Source: Echinostoma caproni (taxonomy: Eukaryota > Platyhelminthes > Trematoda > Plagiorchiida > Echinostomatidae). Taken from it: a stretch of DNA of 17,718 bases. The stretch is from the NCBI GenBank assembly GCA_900618425.1, contig UZAN01048135.1, forward strand, positions 1 to 17,718. The letters run 5' to 3'. Positions 1 through 7,763 of the stretch are shown here, in pieces. The notes under the pieces were generated by a model. That model saw only the letters and a program-made list of their open reading frames with translations. It had not been told where the DNA came from and ran no database searches. How positions within the stretch are numbered: position 1 is the first letter of the stretch; every line of letters begins with the position of its first letter. The translations under genes and the position numbers were made by a program.

Positions 1-165
1 CTTCGTCGACCTCAGCTGCCCTGCTGGAAGCCCGCAGAACCCTTCCTCCGGGTGCCACATACGACAGCGCACAAATCCCTTGAACGCCAGCTCATCAAGA
101 GTCTGAGGAATGACCGCGAGAAGTGGTTGGTAGAAAAGTGTAAAGAGATGGATGAAGAATAGGAG
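1..165 (+). mobile_element. RTE-clade LINE fragment, frameshifted, cut by window edge
   Basis: Translating from base 3 gives LLEARRTLPPG followed by TYDSA. After a +1 frame change near base 85 it reads KSLERQLIKSLRNDREKW and ends at a stop (TAG) near 162. This order (LLEARRxxPPG, then a basic RQLxxSLRxDREKWW-like stretch) is typical of the linker between the endonuclease and reverse transcriptase domains of flatworm RTE-type LINEs. It also resembles the equivalent part of the intact-order copy in ORC4 intron 4. The frameshift and stop mean it is dead. No LINE similarity is visible after about 165. The clade assignment comes from remembered family patterns, not from a search. Confidence 0.6.
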
Positions 166-439
166 AAGAAAGGAAAGTTGAAAGTGGAGTCGAAGAGAAA
201 ATGGAGAAGTTCAGTGGTCTCAGGTTGCAAACACCAGTGATGATGAAACCAACTGGATCAACATCTGCAAGGACGTTGCCACTATGCATGGGTAGCCGCG
301 ATCGGAGACATTAATGGTTTGGGTCTATATTCCGTCATGAATTCTCCACGAGGTTAATTTATCTGAATCAATAGAACCAAAACCTTCAAGTGCAAATAAT
401 GTTTCCTGTTGTCTTTTTTTCAGCCTCCACTCGCCTTAG
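166..439 (+). promoter_or_regulatory. ORC4 5' flank with splice acceptor at 421-423
   Basis: This stretch separates the dead LINE fragment from the ORC4 start codon. No convincing TATA box or other promoter motif is visible. The clear signal is a pyrimidine run (ttgtctttttttcag) ending in AG at 422-423, which gives a strong 3' splice site. Only 16 nt then precede the ATG at 440. The codon directly before the ATG (437-439) is an in-frame TAG, so translation cannot start further upstream in this exon. The acceptor either ends an intron in the 5' UTR or receives a trans-spliced leader, a process known in flatworms. The sequence alone cannot tell these apart. Confidence 0.5.
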
Positions 440-610
440 ATGGATTTAGTCCTCCAGACTCTGCGCCATCGTCTTTTCTCTGCAAAGCATACCACCTTAT
501 TATTGGATGACGAACTGCAAAGAGTAAAAGAGACTATTCGTTCACTTGTTGTCCATGGTGAAAGTAATTCTTTACTTATTGTCGGACGACGTGGTGTGGG
601 GAAAAAACGC
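440..610 (+). CDS. ORC4: ORC4 coding exon 1 (residues 1-57)
   Basis: The exon starts at ATG 440, with TAG immediately upstream in frame. It encodes the short N-terminus and the first part of the AAA+ domain: HGESNSLLIVG followed by GRRGVGKK at residues 49-56. The usual Walker A pattern is GxxGxGK[T/S]; here the last position is Lys. The exon ends on a complete codon (CGC 608-610) before gtaggt. Its length to the next exon matches animal ORC4 with no indel (GKKRLLTQALNE against GKTMLINHALKE), which supports both the junction and the substitution. Confidence 0.92.
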
Positions 611-3600
611 GTAGGTCGTTTGATATTATTTTTATTCACAGCTATTGACCCAAGCTCTGAATGAAGTAAAACGAGATCCTCTTGTCCAAAAAAACTTGCT
701 ACAAGTAGAACTCAATGGTAATATGCACTTCTGTTGTCACGTATTCTGTGATTTAGGTTTGGTTCACACGGACGATCGACATGCGCTTCGTTCCATGGCT
801 AGACAATTGCACCGTGAAGCCTTACTGTCTAGTTCAGTTGACGAGTCATTGGATGAAGAGTCCGTTAGCCTTCCGTTTTCGCAGCAGCTTCAGTGGTTCT
901 TGGAAGGACTGCGTTCCGGAGAAGGAGCTTCCATGTCATTGTTGATTATACTGTATGAGTTCGATCTGTTTGCACTTCATCGAAATCAGATATTGTTGTA
1001 TAATTTATTTGACTGCTGTCAATGCACCGATACCCCAATATGCGTCATTGGCGTAACTTGTCGACTTGTGAGTTGAAGTCTCAATTTCCATCTTGATGGA
1101 TCTTTCTCGGCCTCTTGTGCACACTTAACTTTAGCTTAGTTATCATTCACTGATAGATATGAAATATTGTTTTTGATTTGTCTAGAAATCGGTTATTGAA
1201 TAAGCACTTAATGAACAAAATGTTTTTTGGAAAAAGTTTCCCTCCGTTCGTTGCAAGTTATTTTGGCTCTTGAACGTTTCTGTTTTTGGTGACCACCTTT
1301 TGTGTAATAGTCGAACCATCTAGACACATGTAGTTGGTTTTCGTATTTTTCGAAAAGCAGCAGATTTATTCTAGACTATGCGGTACCCTATAGTGCAGTT
1401 CGTTCACCGAGTCGGGAAAACTGTCAAGTAGATAGAGTGGTGTCCTTATTTAGCGATGGGTCGCAGTCGACGGACTCATGCGACGTTTTATGGCGGATAA
1501 TCCCTACCGAGCAACACCACACCGTGTCCTCGGACACTGCTGCTCATCGTATTTCGCCGCTTATTTAGTCTGCCCGAGCTTACGCTATTCAAGGTTGACC
1601 AATAAATTGGTGACCTATCTCCTATCCGCGACCTGATGGTGTACTGCTCTGTTTTTGGTCTCCAAACAATATAGAAATCCATCTTTCCAGGTGATTTTTG
1701 TCATTTCTGTTTAAATCTCTTTCCAGTATACGGTGAATAATTTTCACTAAGTAACTTAATTTACTTGATTCATTCTGCTATCTTGTGTTCACAACTTCTG
1801 TGCAACACATCAAGTGCATATACGAAGAAACACAAAACAAAACTTTTTACTTCGGAAATTTTGATTTTATCAAATTATTGACCCATATTTTTATTAAATC
1901 GTAAAATAGTCCCATAGGCAATGCAGAAAACGGTATTCGCGAAGAAATTTCTTTTCGATATATCGCATCAGGCGTTTACATATATAAGGTGATCATAATA
2001 CAGATGTCTAATTGGCCGATTAGAGCTCAGTTAGTAACGATGACAGGGGCGAGCAAACAGATCAAACGAATATGACTAGGCTAATGATAGTTGCTATACA
2101 TGACCTATAGTTTCTACCGTATATTACGTAACTTCATCCCGCACTCTCGTCTTAGCTCACAACCTTCATTTCATTTGCTCATCTCTCGAACGTTTGTCCA
2201 TTTGACCTTTGTGTTCTCACCCCCACCCACGACTATCATTAGTCTTGTCATATTCGTTTGATCTGTTTGCTCGCCCATGTCATCGTTACTAACTGAGCTC
2301 TAATCGGCCAATTAGACATCTGTATTATGATCACCTTATATATGTAAACGCCTGATGCGATATATCGAAAAGAAATTTCTTCGCGAACACCATATTTTTA
2401 TGTGGAATGCAAAAGGAACAGTAAACCGGTTAGGTATAGACTCGGTTTACGTCAGGTACTTGAATAGATATGTCAAATCCTTAATTGGTGAGGAGAAGTG
2501 TGACCTGTATGCACGATCCTAAAGGTGGAACACTCTTGTAAATTTACTTTCTAGGATATTATGGAACTGCTAGAGAAGCGAGTCAAATCCCGATTCTCTC
2601 ATCGCCAGATCCACCTAACCTCAATCGCCGCCCCATTAGACCATTGCACATCGTACGGAGTTGATGATGAAAACGACGATACCAAATCCCCGGCTTTTGA
2701 ACGTTTCTGTCAGGCTTGCACGCACTTTCTAACTTTTCGGATCGATGAAGTAATCTCGAAAGACACTCATTTTTTGACTCAGACGGAACGCCGTGTGGCT
2801 GAGTCAGCTGTCAAGGCCTGGAACCATCATATAGTGGAGTTATTGTCAGATGAGATTGTGATCGACTCTCTTCGACAGGCTTGGTCCGTTTCTGTCAGCT
2901 TGCGCCGGCTTGTGAATCTTTTAGTGAGTTTTACCTTGAGCTAATATGAAATATTTGACATTGTTAAACTTCGTTTTTGTAATCTTATATTTTGATGTTA
3001 CCAAATAACACTCGAGGAGTGTCTTACTGCTGCCATAGTGTGGACCTATACATGTCCGAAGCATTCTTACACCTGAGTAATTGTTTTTTACTCATGATGT
3101 TATGTAGAGAACTGTTGAAGCGAGCACCGTGTTAGATGAACTGACAACGGCAACCGTCTCCTACAAATCTGCGCTGAACGTGATCTTTTCTTTCCGAGCA
3201 CCAATTTTCGTTGGCAATGGCGCCAACGTTCTACCTGGTGATCTCTATTGTCTGGTCAGCTCTGGACTCATATTGCCATCATCTATCGGTGGAGAAATTG
3301 CATAACGGACTGCAAATCCATCTGGAGCACATGTCACAGTTTTGATCATGCATTCGTGTGCGCGTAATTCTCCCTGCACTTTAGAGGAATACAGCAACGT
3401 CACTCGAGAAGACTCAATTTGATGAAACTGACCAACCCAAACATAGTTACCGCCTACCAAAACACGTTAGTTGCTGATCTAGACAGTCTGTCATTCTCGA
3501 ACTTTGATTGCCAGTGTGCTCACATCCGTAACGCCATGCATAAGTTTTCCACCACAGCATGTTGCTTCACCAAACTCACCGTCAATCACTGGGTTTCGGC

Positions 3601-6600
3601 ACGTTCTCTCCAACTGCTTGACACTCGTCGAAGCACCCCTCCAGGTATTGAATGCAACATAGTTCGCATGACTCTCACTGTTGAACTGAAACGGTTCCTG
3701 AAAAAGGATTGAGGGACCTGGTGGGCACAACGAGCTTCCGAGATGGAACTGGCCCCTGCTTCCGGTAATGTTCACAAACTTTTTCGACTAATTCGGGTCG
3801 CCGGTAACAAAAAGCCATGCGTCAGTGAAACCATAAGCGAAACTAATGGCGAATGTACCCACCGTCTATGACGTCAGCTTGGATGCTGGGGCGGAGCACT
3901 TCTATCACCAATTCAATTCGCCATCGGCATCATCACCACCGTCTCGTGATGTATGCAGTATTCGATGGTCTGTGGACATTTCATCGCCTACCGAGTAAGA
4001 AGTCTTCCGAAAGTCCAGGCATCTGAAACTCCACAAATCGCCCGGTTCAGATGTATTCCCTCCGGTCATTTTCAAAGACGGTGGTGCAAGCTTTGTCCGA
4101 GAACTAACTTCCTTATTCCAAACCATCTGGTATACTGAATTCATTCCATCTGAATGAAGTTTGGCGGACGTCGTACCTGTTTTCAAGAATGGCCCCTGTA
4201 ACGGTTGTTCCAATCGCCGAAGGATTAGTCTCATTTCCGTTGATTGGAGAAGTAGTATAGGAAGTGGACAAACTTTTCTATCTGGTCAGCTATATCTCAC
4301 CTGGCTAGTGCATCACAGATAAAATGTCGACACGCATACAAAACGCTTGGTTGGCACTTGCCAACTTGAGACATTTTTGGCGCCTTCGAGACATCCGGCT
4401 GTCTGTAAAGAGTTGAGTCCGTACTGCAGCAGTTGGGCCAGTGCTGCGCTACGGTGCAGAGACTTGGCCATTACGGGAACAGGATAAAAAAGATTGTCCC
4501 TGTTCGAGCACCGCTGTCTAAGTCGCATTGCACGAGTCTGGTGAGGAGACAGGACAAGCAATACTGAAGTTAGATACATAGTTTTAGGTAATCGCGGTCG
4601 TCCACTGGAGCAAGCAGTCGACCTCCATAGAATACAGTGGTTGCGACCTGTGGTGCGCATGTCACCAAATAGGTAGTCATGGTGCGCGATGTATGCCGAG
4701 GCAACCAGTGGGTGGAAAAAAGCCAAGGGTAGTTGAACTAAGACCTGGCACGAGGGTGTGAAAACCCTAACCAGAAGACTGGGTCATAAAGATAGCGTTA
4801 GGTTGGGGTGGGAACCTCGAGGTCATTGTAATCAATGGTTGGAGAAACTGAATGAGATGGCTGTGTCGTAAAAAGTGGCGCACATACATCTGTTCGTAAT
4901 CGCTTCAACCTTAGTCCGTGTTAACTCCTTGTCCTCCCCTTGAATCTGCTGTCAGCATTCTGAACATCATTCTTTTGTTTTATCCAAATGAGTGGTCAAA
5001 AGACAGTAAGCAAAATCTGCGCACGAAAGCTCATGGTTTATGATTGTGAAAACTGCAAACGGGGTCCAAGGATTCTAGTTGAGATGCTTACAGTTGATTG
5101 ATCCGATATATGACAGAGTTCCTGCGGTTATAGTTCTCCGATTTTGTTTTTCACATCATCTCATGAGTACAGTGGAACAACCTGATATGCGATTTCTCTT
5201 ATTACACATTTAAGCGTGATGAACAGCAGACGGGACGAACGCCATTGTTACGAGGATCTGCTATTCAGTGGTGGAAACCGGCAACCGAAGCCGCGGGACT
5301 TGGAGTAGCGAACTACATAAGGCCCCGACAGGTTAGGCATGGTATTGAACCGGACAACAGCAGAGCTGCCTACCACCAAAGTCGGGTGGCGGGGGCGGGG
5401 CTCGGACCATAGGGATTAGGCTCAGGCAGCGAGTGTTTACCTTCACAAGTTAAAATGATTGATATGTTGTTGTCTGAATCCGCATATGCTTCCTGGGTGT
5501 TTGTGGTGTTAGCATTTGGAAATGAACTGAAAGCGACTAGTCTCTTACTGCCTATCGTTGTTACAAAATTTTTGAGGGCTGAACTGAGTCTCCTAGGTCG
5601 TGATGAACCTTCCAGTTTTGTGGCCTGCAACACCGGTCTAATCTATAGCTGTTGCATCGCCACACTTGTCAAATACCTTTCTTGAAAGTATTATTATCAA
5701 TAATTTGCGCGCAAAACACCTTGTTAAATAAAAGTGGTTTTAACCAAAAGTTTGGAATATGAAGTCAGGCGTTGTATGGAATGAAGCAGCAACTTATTTT
5801 CCATCTGAGCTTGCAATCTTTCCTTCTTTCAGATTACCATAGTCGCCAAACTTGGTCCTGAAAAAACACGGATTGAACCAGTGGAATTTATTGACTCACT
5901 TTGTGCCCTTCGACAAGATGCTAAAATTAACTCATTGAACGGTAAGTTAAAACCTTATCAAAGTGGATGTTGTTTCATTGAAGTGATCATCTATTCTCTC
6001 AGAAACTCTGTCATTTCTGATCACATCTACTTTTTTGGTTCTGTCCCAGGTCTATGTATCCTCGAACTGATTTTGATCGCAACTTTGGTCAAACTGCAGG
6101 ATGTCAATGACGGACAGCCGGTGAACTTTGAGGTATTGTATAGCGGTAAGCCAATCTTTAATAGCCTCAGAAAACGCATCATTAAAGCAATGTTAATGTT
6201 CGCAAAGTTCGACACTAAATTAACAGCCCCACGCAGTCCAGTATGTCATGGTTGGGCCAATATTTATCACAACCAGACAACAATTCCTATCGACAGACTT
6301 TACCGGCCGAGAATGTGTATCGCTGCCATGCTTTCAGTGTACTCGACAAGAACAACTATCTTATTTCTATACACTGTTTGAATCTCGGTAAGGATTGAAA
6401 GAGCCTCAATGCGAATGGATCCTAGCAAGAATAAAAGAGCTGTTCTGTACTTGTTTTCTGCTCCAATAGCAATCTTGCTCGTCAGATGCACGCCAACTGT
6501 ATGAAAACTTGCCAACCCTCGTTGAACGCAACCCTTGTATAGGTTGATGGTAGTGCAGTGGTTTAGTCGCTGTCAGCGGCTTGTTTTCGACCCAGTGGTC

Positions 6601-7576
6601 CGAGGTTTGAACCCCGCCATCTAACTTCAGTGGTAGACAGCTTTGCTATAGTCCGATATAATGCCACGCCTAACTTGGCGGAGTCTTGTATGGTTCATCA
6701 CTCCAAGTCCCGTGATTTAGGGTGCCGGTTATCATCACGGAACAGCAGGGGTCCATCCCGTCTGCTGTTCATCACACCATTGTATATGTGGTAAAAAAAG
6801 TACATCAGGAAAATGATTTATAATTTTCGGCAAAACACATGGGTTGAACCAACTGGTAACACTTATTGCAATCAAAAATTGTCGAAATTTTGTCCCAACC
6901 GTCTCTCTTACCGCTCCCTATCTATCTGTTACACACAATTCACCTCTAAAAGCACACGGAGATTGTTTTTCATCGATCCACGTTTCTCATTTTCATATTT
7001 AAAACTGGCTCGATGTTTGGTTCTTGTACGTCAAGTATGCTCCCAAAAAAAACAACTCCGAAGAGACCGTATCATTCAAGGATTATAAGTACCATGCTCT
7101 ATTGATGATTTAGTAATCTTAAGTGTGTTCCGTTCCTTTTTTGTCCTCGCTTCTCTATCAATTCTCTCCTAGTCCGTTCCCAAAACTGACACAATGTTTT
7201 CATCTCTTCTTCACCGTTCGATCGAAATCTACCCTAAAAGCATAATTTTCATCTTGTGAACTTCTTGCCTCCTTGCTTCCTAGAATATGCCAAATTTTGT
7301 CGTGCTCAGTGCCCCTCCTATCTGTACGAGAAACCGGTTGTGTTCAAAGCTCTCGACAACCTGATCGAATCGGAATTGGTTGTCAGCGGAAAAGAGGCCT
7401 TGGCTGTCTCGGCCCTAATCACATCCGGTCGGGCAGCAAACAGTGCGGGCGCCCAAATGCCAAACTACAAACCACTGTTCTGTTTTGTCAACATGGAAAC
7501 TATCAGCGCGTGTTTGGATGCCTATCCGAATTGTCCGATGGAGCTCCGGTTCTGGGTTCACTCCCGCACCTATTGA
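440..7576 (+). CDS. ORC4: Origin recognition complex subunit 4, seven coding exons, 474 aa
   Basis: Join 440-610, 642-717, 757-1067, 2555-2923, 5833-5941, 6050-6145, 7284-7576. All junctions are GT-AG, and the joined length is 1425 nt (474 codons plus TGA). ORC4 is a nuclear AAA+ subunit of the ORC, which marks replication origins and loads MCM helicase with CDC6 and CDT1. The protein follows animal ORC4: LVVHGESNSLLIVG and a Walker A region at about 36-56, YEFDLFA at 149-155, VIGVTCRL at about 179-186, LLEKRVKSRFSHRQIHL at 191-207, GLCILELILIA near 346-356, EKPVVFKAL at 393-401 and YPNCP near the C-terminus. Human ORC4 is about 436 aa, so this one is slightly longer, although its N-terminus is shorter. 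Odd points are Lys56 in place of the Walker A Ser/Thr, Tyr149 in place of the first Walker B Asp, and an Ala/Ser/Gly-rich insert at about 412-436. The exon model rests on reading-frame continuity and family alignment from memory; there is no transcript evidence. Confidence 0.95.
611..641 (+). other. ORC4 intron 1, 31 nt
   Basis: The intron is gtaggt...ttcacag, phase 0, with a T-rich centre. Removing it restores the ORC4 alignment exactly. Without removal the frame hits TGA at 660-662. Very short introns near the 5' end of genes are known in parasitic flatworms; 31 nt is near the lower limit for spliceosomal introns. Confidence 0.85.
642..717 (+). CDS. ORC4: ORC4 coding exon 2 (residues 58-83, split Gly)
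   Basis: The exon begins right after ttcacag with CTA TTG ACC. It encodes LLTQALNEVKRDPLVQKNLL followed by QVELN and the first base of Gly83. The QVxLNG end is a good match to animal ORC4. The exon ends in phase 1 before gtaata. Confidence 0.88.
718..756 (+). other. ORC4 intron 2, 39 nt, stop-free
   Basis: The intron is gtaata...gatttag, 39 nt, phase 1. It is a multiple of three with no stop, so the frame stays open across it, and an ORF-only reading would add 13 residues (NMHFCCHVFCDLG). Animal ORC4 has no such insert at this point: removing it gives VELNGLVHTDDRHALRSMA, which lines up with the family without gaps. That argues for an intron, but retention would still give an in-frame protein. 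Confidence 0.78.
757..1067 (+). CDS. ORC4: ORC4 coding exon 3 (AAA+ core, residues 83-186)
   Basis: This exon encodes the rest of the ATPase core. The Walker B region reads LLIILYEFDLFALHRNQ, where animals have LDEFDLFA, so Asp becomes Tyr at residue 149 (TAT, 954-956). LLYNLFD, a variable segment and TPICVIGVTCRL (the sensor-1 strand region) follow. The exon ends on CTT before the strong donor gtgagt at 1068. An acidic Ser-rich stretch (SSSVDESLDEESVS) lies near residues 107-120. Confidence 0.93.
1376..1690. other. GC-richer unidentified block in ORC4 intron 3
   Basis: This stretch of intron 3 is richer in GC and CpG than the AT-rich sequence on both sides, and it carries a 64-codon minus-strand open frame (1488-1682). 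I recognise no domain in it. The composition suggests a decayed mobile element, but no terminal repeats or target duplication are visible. The rest of intron 3 (1068-1375 and 2402-2554) shows nothing I can name. Confidence 0.25.
1932..2391. repeat. Foldback element: 160-bp inverted repeat around a 140-nt loop
   Basis: The left arm (1932-2091) and the right arm (2232-2391) are reverse complements, with about four mismatches over 160 positions. The spacer at 2092-2231 is unrelated. The arms contain no coding frame I recognise. A 12-nt direct repeat, ccatatttttat, occurs at 1883-1894 and 2390-2401 and could be a target-site duplication, though it is placed unevenly relative to the arms. The structure fits a foldback or MITE-like DNA transposon, or two inverted copies of one short repeat. 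It lies in ORC4 intron 3, so the pre-mRNA would contain a long hairpin. Confidence 0.9.
2555..2923 (+). CDS. ORC4: ORC4 coding exon 4 (AAA+ lid, residues 187-309)
   Basis: The exon follows the acceptor tttctag and starts DIMELLEKRVKSRFSHRQIH, nearly identical to animal ORC4. This stretch holds the basic KRVKSRF segment that includes the arginine-finger residues acting on ORC1-bound ATP. The rest is the helical lid and is less conserved (FERFCQACTHFL, then WNHHIVELLSD). The exon ends with NLL before gtgagt at 2924. Loss of the acceptor would destroy the most conserved part of the protein. Confidence 0.95.
3108..4985 (+). mobile_element. Decayed RTE-clade LINE in ORC4 intron 4, RT core deleted
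   Basis: Read across several frames, the parts occur in LINE order. The endonuclease end is at about 3120-3400 (TDNGNRLLQICAERDLFF, STNFRW, HIAIIYRWRNCITD). The linker is at about 3400-3780 (RLNLMKLTNPN, SLQLLDTRRSTPPG, FLKKD, then ASEMELAPASGNVHKLFRLI). The RT start is at about 3900-4250 (KSPGSD, VIFKDGG, SLISV). The frame then jumps at about 4250-4290 to the post-RT region (NLRHFWRLRDIRLSVKS, LRYGAETWPLREQDKK, LFEHRCLSRIARVW, WEPRGHCNQWLEKLNEM). RT motifs A to C, including YxDD, are missing, so there is a large internal deletion plus many stops and frameshifts. The family call rests on known RTE patterns (for example SR2/BovB-like). The 3' limit is approximate. Confidence 0.8.
5214..5432 (-). 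mobile_element. tRNA-derived SINE family 1, minus copy in ORC4 intron 4
   Basis: The reverse complement of this stretch aligns along most of its length with the plus-strand copy at 6542-6779. Shared blocks include ggtccgag, ccgac/taactt..ggtggtagacagct-like sequence, the ctccaagtcccg segment and the end tcccgtctgctgttcatcac. This copy has lost the B-box region by a short deletion (ggtccgag joins directly to cccc). The copies are clearly diverged, so the insertion is old. Its orientation is opposite to ORC4 and to the other copy. Confidence 0.75.
5833..5941 (+). CDS. ORC4: ORC4 coding exon 5 (residues 310-346)
   Basis: The exon follows cttctttcag and encodes ITIVAKLGPEKTRIEPVEFI, then DSLCALRQDAKINSLN and the first base of Gly346. 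It joins exon 4 (LVNLL) in phase 0 and restores the animal ORC4 spacing up to the HGLSVLE-like segment. It ends in phase 1 before gtaagt. An earlier candidate exon at 3108 was rejected because it is LINE sequence. Confidence 0.9.
5942..6049 (+). other. ORC4 intron 5, 108 nt, stop-free
   Basis: The intron is gtaagt...ctgtcccag, phase 1. Its length is divisible by three and it contains no in-frame stop, so the coding frame stays open through it. Removing it gives NGLCILELILIA, which matches animal ORC4 (HGLSVLEICLIIA). Retention would insert 36 residues, largely hydrophobic, between the lid and the winged helix. Confidence 0.88.
6050..6145 (+). CDS. ORC4: ORC4 coding exon 6 (start of winged helix, residues 346-378)
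   Basis: The exon encodes GLCILELILIATLVKLQDVN and then DGQPVNFEVLYS, ending with the first base of Glu378. It corresponds to the first helices of the ORC4 winged-helix region (animal GLSVLEICLIIAMKHLND, NFQMVY). The donor is gtaagc at 6146. Downstream frames are noncoding. Confidence 0.92.
6542..6779 (+). mobile_element. tRNA-derived SINE family 1, plus copy in ORC4 intron 6
   Basis: A tRNA-like head carries a perfect A-box match (tagtgcagtgg, 6551-6561, against TRGYNNANNNG) and a near-perfect B box (ggtttgaaccc, 6604-6614, against GGTTCGANNCC). The roughly 160-nt body ends in ctgctgttcatcaca. It is flanked by ttgtata at 6535-6541 and 6780-6786, a likely 7-nt target-site duplication that sets the element at about 238 bp. 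A poly(A)-like run follows at 6791-6799. The body matches the minus copy at 5214-5432. I do not know a published name for the family. Confidence 0.8.
7284..7576 (+). CDS. ORC4: ORC4 coding exon 7 (winged helix and C-terminus, residues 378-474)
   Basis: The exon follows cttcctag and starts EYAKFCRAQCPSYLYEKPVV, matching the NEFQKF...YNFEKPVVMKAF region of animal ORC4. An Ala/Ser/Gly-rich stretch (about residues 412-436) that appears absent from the human protein interrupts the winged helix. Family similarity then resumes with NYKPLFCFVNMETI and YPNCPMELRFW. The exon ends at TGA (7574-7576), close to the usual ORC4 end. Confidence 0.95.
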
Positions 7577-7763
7577 GTGTTTGTGTTCTGTTCGTTCTGC
7601 ATGCATTTATGTGACCAAATACACGATGATCGCATATATTTTTCCTACCACCAGGTTTGTAAGTAAATCAGAGATATTTTTTGTACAGCATTTTTGGAAC
7701 TTTTTTATTTATGCATTGCTGTCAAACAGATCGTTACTTCATATGCAATCTTTTTGCATGGTC

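Noticed and set aside
598..612. A one-base deletion in the A run would turn GKK into GKT, suggesting a sequencing error
   Set aside because: The deletion would break the reading frame into exon 2, with no alternative acceptor to rescue it, while the current sequence aligns to animal ORC4 without gaps.
2350..2372. Hammerhead-ribozyme-like core (ctgatg, a short hairpin, then gaaaa) in the foldback arm
   Set aside because: The conserved A after CTGATG is C, the stem II loop would be too short, and no matching stems I and III are seen.
3108..3236. Candidate ORC4 exon between exons 4 and 5 (tatgtag acceptor, open frame RTVEASTVLDELTT, gtgatc donor)
   Set aside because: Exon 4 joins exon 5 at 5833 in phase with exact family spacing. 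Another frame of this stretch reads as RTE endonuclease (LLQICAERDLFF, STNFRW), so it is LINE sequence.
3245..3460. Minus-strand 71-codon open frame
   Set aside because: It overlaps the LINE endonuclease region read on the plus strand and has no recognisable content of its own.
4313..4726. 137-codon minus-strand open frame as a gene
   Set aside because: It is a shadow of the LINE C-terminal region, which is recognisable on the plus strand (ETWPLREQDKK, FEHRCLSRIARVW).
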